Positions 28,544 to 38,071 of a stretch of DNA of 64,000 nucleotides are shown one piece after another; position 1 is the first letter of the stretch, and each line of letters starts with the position of its first letter. A program made the position numbers and the translations under genes. Location of the stretch: assembly GCA_016184105.1 (NCBI GenBank), contig JACPDI010000031.1:1-64000 (forward strand), written 5' to 3'. The DNA is from Acidobacteriota bacterium. Its GTDB lineage: Bacteria > Acidobacteriota > Vicinamibacteria > Vicinamibacterales > 2-12-FULL-66-21. The notes under the pieces were generated by a model that was not told the origin of the DNA, did not search any database, and was given only the letters and a program-made list of their open reading frames with translations.

Positions 28544-29907
28544 GGTTCGGGATTCAGGAGCGCCGACACGTATGACGCGGCGCGCGCGCGCGACATCGTC
28601 TGCTGGCCCCCTGCCGTCAGATCTTTAATGGTAACGCTGTCCGCCTGGCGCTCCGATTCGCCGACGATGGCGGCGAAGCGGATGCCGCGCGCGGAGGCCA
28701 GCTTCAATTGCTTGCCAATCTTGTCCGCCTCCGGGTACACGTCCACGCGCAATCCCGCCTGCCGCAGCATGGCGGCGACGGCGAGCGCGTCGGCGGGGGG
28801 CTCCCCTTCGAAGAGCGTGACGAGCACATCGGCGGCGCCGCGCGTCACGGCCGGCGGGAACATCTTGCGCTCGGTCATCACGACGAGGATGCGCTCGAGG
28901 CCGAGCGAAAACCCGCAGGCGGGAACGTCCTCTCCCAGGAACATGCCGACCAGGCCGTCGTAACGCCCTCCCCCGCCGAGGCTGCCGGCGAGGTCCCCGA
29001 CGGCAATCTCGAAAATCGCACCCGTGTAGTACGACAGGCCGCGCGCGAGGCTGGGATCGATCGCGAGGTAATCGCCCGCGCTCGTGCCCGCCGACAGCGC
29101 GACGATCTCCGCGAGCTCCGCGAGGGCGCGCGAGGCGCCGTCTCCCACGCCGGCGCTCAACGTCTCCACCGCCCGCTGGTTGAAGGGACGCGCCTCCCGC
29201 ACGCTCCCGCGAAGCGCTGCGATGGCCTCGAACGTGTCGAGCAGCCGCCCGCCTGCGGCGGCCGGGATTCCACGCGTCGCGAATTCCGCGGCGACCCCTT
29301 CGCGTCCCACCTTGTCCAGCTTGTCCACCGCGATCAGCGCCTGCTCGTGTTGTGGTTCGGCGATGCCGAACGCGTCGAGCATGCCTCGCAGCAGCCGGCG
29401 GTGGTTCAACCGGATCACGAACTCGCGGAAACCCAGCTCCCGCAGCACGTCGGCGACGGCGGCGCACAATTCCGCTTCGACGACCATCGACGTCGATCCG
29501 ACGACGTCGACGTCGCACTGGTAAAACTCGCGAAAGCGCCCGCGCGCCGGGCGATCCGCGCGCCAGACCGGCTGAATCTGGTACCGCTTGAAGAACTTCG
29601 GCAGCTTGCCCCGGTGCTCGGCGACGACGCGGGCGAGCGGGACCGTCAGGTCGTAGCGCAGCGCGAGGTCGGCGACACCGCTCGATTCTCCCTCCCCGCG
29701 CTTCAGGATCTTGAAAATGAGCTTGTTGCCTTCCTCGCCGTACTTCCCGAGCAACGTGTCGATGTTCTCGACGGCGGGGGTCTCGAGCGGCTCGAATCCG
29801 TACGCGCGGTACACGCGCGTGATGACGCCGATCACGTGCTCGCGCCTGCGGATATCGTCCGGAAGGAAGTCGCGCATGCCGCGCGCGGGCTGGGTGCGTC
29901 GGTCCAT
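28540..29907 (-). CDS. hisS: Histidyl-tRNA synthetase
   Basis: 455 residues. [10 protein letters not shown] at the N-terminus, motif 2 with [10 protein letters not shown], the histidine-specific signature [13 protein letters not shown], and motif 3 [10 protein letters not shown], then an HGTP anticodon-binding domain. It sits three bases after the gamma carbonic anhydrase gene and overlaps aspS by four bases, an arrangement (hisS-aspS) common in bacteria. Confidence 0.96.
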   Translation of the reverse strand: MDRRTQPARGMRDFLPDDIRRREHVIGVITRVYRAYGFEPLETPAVENIDTLLGKYGEEGNKLIFKILKRGEGESSGVADLALRYDLTVPLARVVAEHRGKLPKFFKRYQIQPVWRADRPARGRFREFYQCDVDVVGSTSMVVEAELCAAVADVLRELGFREFVIRLNHRRLLRGMLDAFGIAEPQHEQALIAVDKLDKVGREGVAAEFATRGIPAAAGGRLLDTFEAIAALRGSVREARPFNQRAVETLSAGVGDGASRALAELAEIVALSAGTSAGDYLAIDPSLARGLSYYTGAIFEIAVGDLAGSLGGGGRYDGLVGMFLGEDVPACGFSLGLERILVVMTERKMFPPAVTRGAADVLVTLFEGEPPADALAVAAMLRQAGLRVDVYPEADKIGKQLKLASARGIRFAAIVGESERQADSVTIKDLTAGGQQTMSRARAASYVSALLNPEP

Positions 29908-29910
29908 TGC

Positions 29911-30477
29911 TTAGCGCTGCGGCGGCGCCCCTTCGGGGCACTCCCCTCCGGCGCCGCGCCTGGCGGTGCGCTCCGGCATGTAGTCCATCCGGTAGCCGAC
30001 GTAGCGCCGCGCGTAGTCCCGGATCGACGCGACCTCCTGCTCGGTCAGCGGCCTCCGCACTCTCGCCGGGCTGCCGACCACGAGCGAGTGCGGCGGGACC
30101 GCCGTCCCCTCGGTCACCAGCGAGCCGGCCGCCACGATCGAGTCGTGGCCGACGGTGGCGCCATTGAGCAGGATCGCGCCCATGCCGATCAGGCACCGAT
30201 CCTCGATCACGCAGCCGTGGAGGATGACGCCGTGCCCGACGGTGACCTCGTCGTGAAGGTGCGTCTCGTGCGTGCCGCGCATGACGTGGACGATCGTGCC
30301 GTCCTGCAGGTTGGTGCGGCGGCCAATGCGGACGATGTTCACGTCGCCGCGAACCACGCAGTTCATCCAGACGGAGCTCTCCGCGCCGATCGCGACGTCC
30401 CCGATGATCTGGGCGCTTTCGTCGATGAACGCGGAGGGGTCGATGGCCGGCGTGATGCCGCGATACGGGCGAATCAC
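29911..30477 (-). CDS. Gamma-carbonic anhydrase-like hexapeptide-repeat protein
   Basis: 188 residues, GTG start at 30477. Left-handed beta-helix hexapeptide repeats run from about residue 15 to 145. Putative zinc-ligand histidines are in THETHLHDEVTVGHG and the following LHGC; VRGDVNIVRIG and NLQDGTIVH match the gamma-CA/YrdA family. A short C-terminal helix and a charged tail follow. Some relatives are true carbonic anhydrases and others acyl-CoA-binding proteins, so activity is uncertain. Confidence 0.85.
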   Translation of the reverse strand: MIRPYRGITPAIDPSAFIDESAQIIGDVAIGAESSVWMNCVVRGDVNIVRIGRRTNLQDGTIVHVMRGTHETHLHDEVTVGHGVILHGCVIEDRCLIGMGAILLNGATVGHDSIVAAGSLVTEGTAVPPHSLVVGSPARVRRPLTEQEVASIRDYARRYVGYRMDYMPERTARRGAGGECPEGAPPQR

Positions 30478-30497
30478 AGGATCATCTTATCAATTAT

Positions 30498-32135
30498 CTA
30501 TCTGACCGTCGGGTATCCGATCCCCAGCTGCTCCAGGTACGTCTTGTACTTCGTTGCGTCATAGTAGTACTTCTTCATCGCCGGCCGGTAGCGGTCCATG
30601 ATCTCCTTGTTCAAGTCGATCGCCGGTCTGTCCTGCGGGCGGACGAGCGGTTCGTACTTCTGGTCGCTGGTCTGAACGTTCCGGTAATAGTCCCACGCCT
30701 GCGCCACCAGGTCCGGCGTCAGCAGCAGGTCCAGCATGGTCATGGCCTGGACCTTCGCGCCCGCGACGACTCCCTTGTGCGCGATCGGCGTCGCCATCGC
30801 GATGGCATTCGCCCAGTTGTGCCCGGGCAAGCCGGGAATGTTCGACGGGAAGCGGAGCGTGACGGTCGGCACGACCCATGACACGTCCCCGATGTCGTCC
30901 GAGCCACCGCCCCGGTTGTCTTCATCGGGCACGGGGCCGGTCAGCTTGCTCAACTCGGTGTCCAGGCCGCGTTCCGCCGTCTTCAACTCCTTCTGCAACG
31001 CCCTGGCCAGCTTCTGATCGTCCTCACTCCACTGCGGCAGCCCGACCTTCTGGATGTTGGCGTAAGTGGTCTCCGCCACGACCTTGTTGAAGTGCTGCGG
31101 CCAGGCGGAGCCGAGCACGCGCGACGGCTGGAGGGTGGTGTCGGTCATCATCGCCGCTCCCTGCGCGATGCGATCGCCGATCGCCCACATCTCCTTGATG
31201 CGCGGATACGTCGTCTCGCGGAAGTAGTACCAGACGGAGGCCGTGCGCGGGACGACGTTGGGCTGATCGCCGCCGTTGCGGATCACGTAGTGCGAGCGCT
31301 GCTGGAGGCGCAGGTGCTCGCGGCGGTAGTTCCAGCCCGCGTTCATCAGCTCCACGGCGTCAAGCGCGCTGCGGCCGCGCCAGGGCGCGCCGGCGCTGTG
31401 GGCCGTCTCGCCGACGAACGTGTACTCGACGGAGACGAGGCCGTTGCCGTCGCGCTGTCCCCAGGAGACGCCGAGGTTATTGCCGACGTGCGTGAAGAGC
31501 GCCACGTCGACATCCTTGAAGTAGCCGTCGCGCACGAAGTAGGCCTTCGTGCCCACGAGCTCCTCGGCCGTGCCGGGCCAGATCCTGATCGTGCCTTTGA
31601 TCCCGTCGCGCTCCATCAGCTTCTTCACCGCGATCGCCGCGACGAGGTTGAGCGCCTGGCCGGAGTTGTGCCCTTCGCCGTGACCGGGCGCGCCTTCGAC
31701 GAGCGGGTCGTGATAGGCGACGCCGGGCTTCTGCGAGGATTGCGGGATGCCGTCGATGTCGGACCCGAGCGCGATGACCGGCTTGCCGGAGCCCCACGTC
31801 GCCATGAAGGCGGTCGGCACGCCGGCAATCCCCTCCTCCACGGTGAACCCGTTCTTCTTGAGGATGTCCACGAGGTAGCGGTGCGTCTCAACCTCCTGGA
31901 AGCCCAGCTCTCCGAAGCTGAAGATGGAGTCCACCATCTGCTGGGCGAGGTCGGCGCGGGCGTCGACCTCCGCCGCGGCCTCCTGCTTCAGCCGGTCGAG
32001 CCGCGGATCCGCGTTCGCCGGCTTCGCCGCGGCCTTCGACGCCGCGGGCTTCTGTTTCTGCGCACTGCCGACAAGCGGAGCGGCACAGGCGCACAGCACC
32101 GCGGCGGCAATCATCACGGGACGGACATCGCGCAT
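30498..32135 (-). CDS. Secreted M20-family amidohydrolase (AbgB-like)
   Basis: 545 residues from the ATG at 32135 (MRDVRPVMIAAAVLCACAAP), with GGAGG 12 bases upstream and a signal peptide; a longer in-frame reading lacks both. Metal-site motifs of the M20D/AbgB group: LGSDIDGIPQ, GHGEGHNSGQALNLVAAIAV, WPGTAEE, and SDDIGDVSWVVPT near the C-terminus. It probably hydrolyses an amide bond of an aminoacyl or p-aminobenzoyl-type substrate with two metal ions in the periplasm. Divergent from moaA with 43 bp between starts. Confidence 0.82.
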   Translation of the reverse strand: MRDVRPVMIAAAVLCACAAPLVGSAQKQKPAASKAAAKPANADPRLDRLKQEAAAEVDARADLAQQMVDSIFSFGELGFQEVETHRYLVDILKKNGFTVEEGIAGVPTAFMATWGSGKPVIALGSDIDGIPQSSQKPGVAYHDPLVEGAPGHGEGHNSGQALNLVAAIAVKKLMERDGIKGTIRIWPGTAEELVGTKAYFVRDGYFKDVDVALFTHVGNNLGVSWGQRDGNGLVSVEYTFVGETAHSAGAPWRGRSALDAVELMNAGWNYRREHLRLQQRSHYVIRNGGDQPNVVPRTASVWYYFRETTYPRIKEMWAIGDRIAQGAAMMTDTTLQPSRVLGSAWPQHFNKVVAETTYANIQKVGLPQWSEDDQKLARALQKELKTAERGLDTELSKLTGPVPDEDNRGGGSDDIGDVSWVVPTVTLRFPSNIPGLPGHNWANAIAMATPIAHKGVVAGAKVQAMTMLDLLLTPDLVAQAWDYYRNVQTSDQKYEPLVRPQDRPAIDLNKEIMDRYRPAMKKYYYDATKYKTYLEQLGIGYPTVR

Positions 32136-32156
32136 GAAAGGAGCCTCCGGACGCCG

Positions 32157-32162
32157 ATTATA
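32157..32162 (-). promoter_or_regulatory. Possible -10 element for the M20 hydrolase gene
   Basis: The sequence ATTATAAT at 32157-32164 holds TATAAT on both strands. In the minus direction it lies 22 bp upstream of the ATG at 32135, leaving room for the GGAGG site. In the plus direction it would place the start point inside the moaA ribosome-binding site, so the minus reading is preferred. No clear -35. Confidence 0.35.
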
Positions 32163-32178
32163 ATTGAGGTGTACGCCC

Positions 32179-33198
32179 ATGCTCCGCGACTCCCTTGGAC
32201 GCCCGCTGCGCAGCCTGCGGCTCTCGGTGACCGACCGCTGCAACCTTCGCTGCCAGTACTGCATGCCGGAGGAAGACTACGTCTGGCTGCCGCGCGAGCA
32301 CGTGCTGAACTATGACGAGATGGTACGCATCACCGACGCGTTCACCGACGCCGGCGTGGATCGCGTGCGCCTCACCGGTGGAGAGCCGCTGCTGCGGCGG
32401 AACCTTCCCGCGCTGATCGAAGCCCTTGCCGCGCGACCGGCGCTGGCCGACTTGGCGCTCACCACCAACGGCGTGCTGCTGGCCGCGCAGGCGGCCGCGC
32501 TCCGCGCGGCGGGGCTGCACCGGCTGACCGTCAGCCTCGATACGCTCAGGCGGGAACGCTACCTGCAGATTTCCGGCGTCGATGGGCTCGCGGCCTCGCT
32601 GGCCGGCATCGACGCCGCGCTCGCCGCCGGCTTCCCACCGCCGAAGCTCGACACCGTCGTCATCCGCGGCCTGAACGATGACGAGATGGCGCCGCTGCTG
32701 GAATACGCGCGCGGGATCGGGTCGGAGATCCGGTTCATCGAGTACATGGACGTGGGGGGCGCCACGCACTGGACGATGGACCAGGTGGTGTCGCGACGCG
32801 AGATGCTCGAGATCGTCGAGCGGCGCTACGGCCCGGCCGCGCCCGTGGAGGAGGAATCCTCGGCGCCCGCGTCGCGGTTCCGCCTGTCGGACGGCACGGT
32901 CTTCGGCATCATCGCCTCCACCACCGAGCCGTTCTGCCGCACCTGCGACCGCAGCCGCGTCACCGCGGATGGCGTCTGGCTGCTGTGCCTGTACGCGTTG
33001 AGCGGGACGGACCTCCGCGGCCCGCTACGCGCCGGCGCAACGCGCGATGACCTGCGCCAGATCATCGAGACCGTGTGGAAGTGGCGTACCGATCGTGGCG
33101 CCGAGGAGCGCCGCACGGCGAAGCGCCGTGACGTGCTGATTCCGCTTGCCGCCCTCAAGCGCAACGCGCACCTGGAGATGCACACCCGCGGCGGATAG
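32179..33198 (+). CDS. moaA: GTP 3',8-cyclase (molybdenum cofactor synthesis)
   Basis: 339 residues from the ATG at 32179 (MLRDSLGRPLRSLRLSVTDR), preceded by GAGGTG at 7-base spacing; a TTG at 32164 is in frame but less likely. The radical SAM cluster is CNLRCQYC and the second cluster uses CRTCDRSR...LLC. The C-terminus ends in the conserved Gly-Gly (TRGG) required for catalysis. It converts GTP to 3',8-cyclo-GTP, the first step of molybdopterin synthesis. No other moa/moe gene is nearby; a consumer of the cofactor, msrP, lies 8 kb away. Confidence 0.93.
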   Translation: MLRDSLGRPLRSLRLSVTDRCNLRCQYCMPEEDYVWLPREHVLNYDEMVRITDAFTDAGVDRVRLTGGEPLLRRNLPALIEALAARPALADLALTTNGVLLAAQAAALRAAGLHRLTVSLDTLRRERYLQISGVDGLAASLAGIDAALAAGFPPPKLDTVVIRGLNDDEMAPLLEYARGIGSEIRFIEYMDVGGATHWTMDQVVSRREMLEIVERRYGPAAPVEEESSAPASRFRLSDGTVFGIIASTTEPFCRTCDRSRVTADGVWLLCLYALSGTDLRGPLRAGATRDDLRQIIETVWKWRTDRGAEERRTAKRRDVLIPLAALKRNAHLEMHTRGG

Positions 33199-33204
33199 CG
33201 CTGC

Positions 33205-34104
33205 ATGACCGACATCGCCGTCCAGGCCGTCGATCTCACCAAGCACTTCGGGCGCGTGCGGGCGCTCGAGGGGTTGACGCTCGAAGTCGGGCGCGGCGAG
33301 ATCTTCGGCTTTCTCGGCGCGAACGGCGCCGGCAAGACCACCACGATCCGACTGTTGCTCGATCTGCTGCGCCCGACTCGCGGGCGCGCGCTCCTCAATG
33401 GCCATGACTGCCGCCGCAACAGCCTGGCGGCACGCGCGAGCGTCGGATACCTGCCCGGCGAGATGCCGGTGTACCCGGACGCGACGGCGCGGCAGCTCAT
33501 CGCTTTTCTCGCCAGCCTGGTGCCGCAACCGCTCGACGTGGCCTGGCTCGACACGCTGCAGCGGCGTTTTGGCCTGACCGACGCGGTGCTCGACCGCCGG
33601 CTCGTGCAGCTCTCGCACGGAATGAAACAGAAGGTCGGCCTGGTTCAGGCGCTCGTGCGGCGGCCGCCGATCGTCATTCTCGATGAGCCGACAGCGGGGC
33701 TCGATCCGCTGATGATCGAGGCGTTCTCAGAAACGGTCGCCGACCTGCGCGCCGCCGGGCACACCGTGTTTCTCTCGTCGCACGTGCTCTCGGAGGTCGA
33801 GCGGTTGTGCGATCGCATCGCGCTCGTGGCGTCGGGCCGCCTCGTGAAGCTCGCCAGCATCGACGAGATCCGCCGGGACTTCCCGCGCCGCGTGCGCGTG
33901 ACCTTCGCCGGCGCGGCGCCTTCCCCGCCGGCGCTGCCCGGTGTCGTGGTACTACAGGTATCCGATCGCGAGTGGCGCCTGGAAGTGCGCGGCGAACTGG
34001 GCCCCGTCCTCGGAGCCGTGGAAGGGGCACAGATCGCGGACGTGCAGATCGAGAACTTCAGGCTCGAGGACTACATCCTGGGTCTCTACGAGGAGCGCCC
34101 GTAG
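33205..34104 (+). CDS. ABC transporter ATP-binding protein
   Basis: 299 residues. Walker A GANGAGKTTT, signature LSHGMKQKV, Walker B IVILDEPTAGLDPL, switch SSHVLSEVE. A C-terminal extension of about 80 residues follows, as in ABC-2 (DrrA/CcmA-like) exporters. It pairs with the permease that starts at its stop codon (TAGTG overlap). Substrate unknown. Confidence 0.92.
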   Translation: MTDIAVQAVDLTKHFGRVRALEGLTLEVGRGEIFGFLGANGAGKTTTIRLLLDLLRPTRGRALLNGHDCRRNSLAARASVGYLPGEMPVYPDATARQLIAFLASLVPQPLDVAWLDTLQRRFGLTDAVLDRRLVQLSHGMKQKVGLVQALVRRPPIVILDEPTAGLDPLMIEAFSETVADLRAAGHTVFLSSHVLSEVERLCDRIALVASGRLVKLASIDEIRRDFPRRVRVTFAGAAPSPPALPGVVVLQVSDREWRLEVRGELGPVLGAVEGAQIADVQIENFRLEDYILGLYEERP

Positions 34105-34901
34105 TGCTGCTGGCGCTCCTTCACCGATCGTTTCGCCGCGCCCGCGCGCTGCTCATGGCTCTGGCAGCGGTCCTCGCAGCGTTCCAGGTCCTCGTGGTGC
34201 TTGCCGCCGGGTACCTGCACCAGCAGGGGGGCTTCTCACAGGTCGTCGCGCTCCTCCCGCCGATGGCCCAGCAGCTCATGGGAGGGGTGTTTTCCTCCTT
34301 CGGCAGCATGGTCGCGTTCGGCTACTTCCACCCGGTGGTGATCATCGTGATGGTCGGCCTGGCGATCGTCGTGGCAAGCGAGCCGGCGGCCGACGTCGAG
34401 TCGGGCGTCGTGGACCTCGTGCTGGCACGCCCGATCCGCCGCGGTCACCTCGTCACGCGATCGTTGCTGATGCTGCTGCTGACCACCTCGATCATCGCCT
34501 CGCTGATGGTGGCCGCCTCCTGGTCCTCGCTCCAGATGCTGGCGCCGCCGGGGGCGAGCCTGCGAGCCGCGGTGGTCGCAAAGCTCGCCACGAACCTCGT
34601 CGCGGTCGCGTGGGCTGCAGGCGCACTCGCCCTCGCCGTCGCGTCGCTTGCCAAGCGCCGCGGCGCCGCGGCGGGCGGCGTCGCGATCGTCGTCCTCGCG
34701 CTGTACCTGCTCAACGTTCTCGCCGAGATCAACCCCCGCATCCGTCCGTACGCGCCGCTCTCGCCGTTTCACTACTACCAGCCGATCGGCATTGTGTCGG
34801 GAATGGGCACCCGGTGGGCCGGTGACGTATCGCTGCTGGTCGGCGTGGCTGCCGTGTTTGCGGCGGTGGCGTTTGTGGCGTACTCGAAGAGAGATCTCTG
34901 A
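34104..34901 (+). CDS. ABC-2-type transporter permease
   Basis: 265 residues. The GTG at 34104 shares one base with the stop of the ATPase gene and has AGGAG upstream; longer in-frame readings overlap the ATPase and are rejected. About six hydrophobic segments are seen (first LLMALAAVLAAFQVLVVLAA, last SLLVGVAAVFAAVAFVAYS). Typical ABC-2 permease motifs: VDLVLARPIRRGHLVTRSLL after the second segment. Inner-membrane partner of the preceding ATPase. Confidence 0.85.
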   Translation: MLLALLHRSFRRARALLMALAAVLAAFQVLVVLAAGYLHQQGGFSQVVALLPPMAQQLMGGVFSSFGSMVAFGYFHPVVIIVMVGLAIVVASEPAADVESGVVDLVLARPIRRGHLVTRSLLMLLLTTSIIASLMVAASWSSLQMLAPPGASLRAAVVAKLATNLVAVAWAAGALALAVASLAKRRGAAAGGVAIVVLALYLLNVLAEINPRIRPYAPLSPFHYYQPIGIVSGMGTRWAGDVSLLVGVAAVFAAVAFVAYSKRDL

Positions 34902-34922
34902 AGCCGTTTCACCGCAGAACCG

Positions 34923-36329
34923 TCACTCGAGCGCGAACGCCAGATACATCAGCCGCCCGTCCCGTTCGATCTGCAGCACGGCCGGCGCCCCGGGCTTGAG
35001 CGCCGTGAGCGCGGCGCGCAGGCCGGTGAGTGACGTCACCGCGCGGCCGTTCAGCGCGTGGACGACGTCGCCCGGATGGAGCGCGCCCTGCCGAGAGATC
35101 GGCGCATCGGCGGCAGCCGCAGCGACCACGACACCTTCGGGGTGCAGCAGGCCTGGAAGCATCCCCGCGATTCGTTCATCCATGTTCAGCCCCAGGATGC
35201 CCAGCTTCGCCACCAGGTGGTCTTCCGGCCGGACCATGCCCGCAAAGCGCATCGGGTCGTCAGCCCGCTCGGCGACCGGCACGCGGAGCGTCAACCGCCG
35301 CTCCCCTCGCAGCACCTGGAGCGTCACGACGTCGCCGACGCCACGCGTGTAGAAGTTCACGCGGAACTGCCGCCCGTTTTCCATGGCCTTGCCGTCGAGC
35401 GACGTCACGATGTCTCCCACCTGCAGGCCCGCGCGCGCGCCCGACCCGGCGGGATCGACGTGCGCGACGATGACGCCCCAGTCCTGCGCCAGTCCGAGCC
35501 CCTCCGCCATGACCGGAGTAATCGTCTGCGTGTCGACGGCGATCTCCCCGCGCCGCACGCGGCCGGTGGCGCGGATCTGCTCGAAGACGTTCCGAACGAT
35601 GTTGCTCGGCGCGGCGAAGCCAATGCCTTCGTTGCCGCCGGACTGCGAGTAGATGAGCGTGTTGACGCCCACGACCCGCCCGTCGGTGTCGACCAGCGGC
35701 CCGCCGCTGCTGCCTGGATTGATCGGCGCGTCGGTCTGGATGTAGACCATCGGGTCTTCCGGCTCGAGCTGCCGCGCCACCGCGCTCACCACCCCCATCG
35801 ACACCGAGGCCGCCAGCCCCAGGGGGCTGCCGAACGCCATGACGATCTGCCCCGGCTTCAGCGCGTCGGAATCCCCGAACATCAGCGCGGGCAGGCCCTT
35901 CACGTCCACCTTGAGCACCGCGAGATCCGTTTCATCATCGATGGCGACGACGCGCGCGCCGACGGTGCGGCCCGTGGGCCTGAGCACCGAGCGTCGCGGC
36001 ACGTCACGGGAGTCCCCGGCCGTGACCGGGAGTTCCACCTGCACCCGAATCGCACCCGCGACGACGTGGGCGTTCGTCACGATGTAGCCGTCCGGATCGA
36101 GGATGACCCCGGAGCCGCTCGTGCGCTGCGTGGTGAGCAGCGTGCTCTGGTCGGATTCGCGGTCGGGTGTGGAATACGAAGCGGCGAATACCTGCACGAC
36201 TGACGGGTTGATCTTCTCGGCCAACCGCTGCAACGCGAGACTCAGCGCGGAAAGCTGTGGCGGCTCCTGTGCCGGAGCGGCACTGGCACCGAGCAGCATG
36301 ACGAGCGCAAGGTGACCGTGGATGCGCAT
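34923..36329 (-). CDS. DegP/HtrA-like periplasmic serine protease with two PDZ domains
   Basis: 468 residues from the ATG at 36329 (MRIHGHLALVMLLGASAAPA, signal peptide); an upstream in-frame extension overlaps divergent galK and is rejected. Catalytic triad: His in YIVTNAHVV, Asp in DDETDLAVL, Ser in PINPGSSGGPLV. Two PDZ domains follow (VIVAHVDPAGSGARAGLQVG and DAPISRQGALHPGDVVHAL). Periplasmic quality-control protease or chaperone. Only 23 bp separate its start from that of galK. Confidence 0.9.
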   Translation of the reverse strand: MRIHGHLALVMLLGASAAPAQEPPQLSALSLALQRLAEKINPSVVQVFAASYSTPDRESDQSTLLTTQRTSGSGVILDPDGYIVTNAHVVAGAIRVQVELPVTAGDSRDVPRRSVLRPTGRTVGARVVAIDDETDLAVLKVDVKGLPALMFGDSDALKPGQIVMAFGSPLGLAASVSMGVVSAVARQLEPEDPMVYIQTDAPINPGSSGGPLVDTDGRVVGVNTLIYSQSGGNEGIGFAAPSNIVRNVFEQIRATGRVRRGEIAVDTQTITPVMAEGLGLAQDWGVIVAHVDPAGSGARAGLQVGDIVTSLDGKAMENGRQFRVNFYTRGVGDVVTLQVLRGERRLTLRVPVAERADDPMRFAGMVRPEDHLVAKLGILGLNMDERIAGMLPGLLHPEGVVVAAAAADAPISRQGALHPGDVVHALNGRAVTSLTGLRAALTALKPGAPAVLQIERDGRLMYLAFALE

Positions 36330-36352
36330 ATGCCGCGATATTCTACCCGTGT

Positions 36353-37426
36353 ATGAGGCGATCCGCGTTCGTTGGCGAAGCGGCGGGCCGTGTGAACCTG
36401 ATCGGCGAGCACACGGACTACAGCGGCGGCTTCGTGCTGCCCGTCGCGATTCCGCAGCGCACGCGCGTGGAGGTGCGCCCGCGCGGGGACGACACGGTGC
36501 GGGCCACAAGCGGTGCAATGGACGAAGGGCGCCGGCAGGCGTACATCCTCGGCGAAGACCGCGCGGCCGGCGGTTGGATCGACTTCGTGCAGGGCGTGAC
36601 GCGCGTCCTGCGCGACAGCGGTCATCGGTGTGGAGGTTGCGACATCTCGATCGCATCCAGCGTCCCGATCGGCGCCGGCCTGTCGTCGAGCGCGGCGCTG
36701 GAGATGGCGCTGCTGCGTGCGTTTCGCGACGCCTTTCGTCTCCCGCTCGACGATGTGACGCTCGTGCGGCTCGGACGGCGCGCGGAAAACGAGTTCGTGG
36801 GCGCGCCGGTCGGCATCATGGACCAGATGGCCGCAGCGCTTGCCGACGAGCGCACCGCGCTCTTCCTGGATGCCCGGACGCTGCAGCACGAGCGCATCCC
36901 GCTGCCGGAATCGCTCGCGCTCGTCGTCATTCACTCGGGCGTGGCGCACCGGCACGCGGCGGGCGATTACCGGACGCGCCGCGCCGAATGCGAGGAAGCC
37001 GCCGCGCGGCTGGGCGTGCGGCAGCTGCGGGACTGCGGGATCGAAGACCTCGCGCGAATCGATGGGCTTCCGGCGCCGCTCGGCGCGCGCGCGCGGCACG
37101 TCGTGACGGAGAACGCGCGGGTGCTGGAGGCGGTGACCGCGTTGAAGAACGGCGACGTCGAACGCGTGGGCACGCTGTTCAACGCCTCGCACGCCTCGAT
37201 GCGGGATGATTTCGAGGTCTCCGTGCCGGACGTCGACAGGCTGGTGGAGCTGGCGTGGGACGAACCCGGAGTGTACGGCGCCAGGCTGACGGGCGGCGGG
37301 TTCGGCGGATCCATCGTCGCCGCGGTCCGCGCGGGAAGTGCCGCCGCCGTGGCACGGCGGATCGCGTCGCGGTACCGCGATGCCACCCGTCGCGCGCCGG
37401 CGATCGTCGTACCTCCCGCGGCCTGA
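36353..37426 (+). CDS. galK: Galactokinase
   Basis: 357 residues. GHMP-kinase motifs: GRVNLIGEHTDYSGGFVLP (galactokinase signature), PIGAGLSSSAALE (ATP loop) and ARLTGGGFGGSIVAAV. It phosphorylates galactose at C1, feeding the Leloir pathway. No Shine-Dalgarno sequence is visible; TATTCT at 36339-36344 would place a start point about two bases before the ATG, so a leaderless mRNA is possible. No galT or galE neighbour here. Confidence 0.93.
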   Translation: MRRSAFVGEAAGRVNLIGEHTDYSGGFVLPVAIPQRTRVEVRPRGDDTVRATSGAMDEGRRQAYILGEDRAAGGWIDFVQGVTRVLRDSGHRCGGCDISIASSVPIGAGLSSSAALEMALLRAFRDAFRLPLDDVTLVRLGRRAENEFVGAPVGIMDQMAAALADERTALFLDARTLQHERIPLPESLALVVIHSGVAHRHAAGDYRTRRAECEEAAARLGVRQLRDCGIEDLARIDGLPAPLGARARHVVTENARVLEAVTALKNGDVERVGTLFNASHASMRDDFEVSVPDVDRLVELAWDEPGVYGARLTGGGFGGSIVAAVRAGSAAAVARRIASRYRDATRRAPAIVVPPAA

Positions 37427-37429
37427 CGG

Positions 37430-38071
37430 CTACTTCCGAAGCAGCCGGAAGGCGTGATTCCAGGACTTGTGGCGGAACCCGTACGTGATCCACAGCATCG
37501 CGAGGCACTCGAGGTGGCGCGACGCTTCGATCCGGCCGAGATCGATCACTTCCCAGCCGAATTCATTCAGAATCCGCGACACGGCCTGCTTGGCCGACTG
37601 GTCGTTCCCGCAGATGAACATGTCGGGCGGCCCCCCGGGGAATTCCGGCCTGAACATGTGGGCGCTGCCGATCATGTTGAACGCCTTGACCACGCGCGCG
37701 GTCGTCAGCCACCGCTGCACCTGCTCGCCCGCCGAGTCGGTGCAGCCGACGGCGAGCCGCGGCGGCGTCGTGGTGAAGTCCAGCGGGTTGGTGGCGTCGA
37801 TCACGACCTTGCCCGCGAGGTTGGCCGCGCCCGCCAGCCGCAGCGCATTCTCGGTTCCGGCCCAGAGCGTGGCGAGCACGATGATCTCGCCGAACTTTGC
37901 GACCTCCTCGAAGGTGCCGCCCGAGGCATGCGCGCCCGTCTTCCCCACCCACTCCTTGACCTTCGGGTTGCCCGCCTCGCGCGATCCGAGCTTCACCTCG
38001 TGGCCGCAGGCGATGAACGCGCGCCCCAGCGTGCGCCCCACTTCACCGCTCCCGAGAATCCCAATCCGCAT
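37430..38071 (-). CDS. NAD(P)-binding protein, F420-dependent reductase-like family
   Basis: 213 residues starting MRIGILGSGEVGRTLGRAF, a Rossmann fold with GxGxVG and the NADP-type SREAGN segment (PF03807-like). Further on: VVKAFNMIGSAHMFRPEFPG, MFICGND and FGWEVIDLGRIEASRHLECL, as in NADPH:F420 oxidoreductase-like dinucleotide-binding proteins. Substrate unknown; F420 use cannot be claimed. The start overlaps the stop of the truncated amidohydrolase gene (TGATG), and its end is three bases from galK (convergent). Confidence 0.8.
   Translation of the reverse strand: MRIGILGSGEVGRTLGRAFIACGHEVKLGSREAGNPKVKEWVGKTGAHASGGTFEEVAKFGEIIVLATLWAGTENALRLAGAANLAGKVVIDATNPLDFTTTPPRLAVGCTDSAGEQVQRWLTTARVVKAFNMIGSAHMFRPEFPGGPPDMFICGNDQSAKQAVSRILNEFGWEVIDLGRIEASRHLECLAMLWITYGFRHKSWNHAFRLLRK

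Noticed and set aside
28540-28566. GAATCCCGAACCG at the hisS 3' end as another dispersed repeat
   Set aside because: Only one occurrence in the window; no basis to call a repeat.
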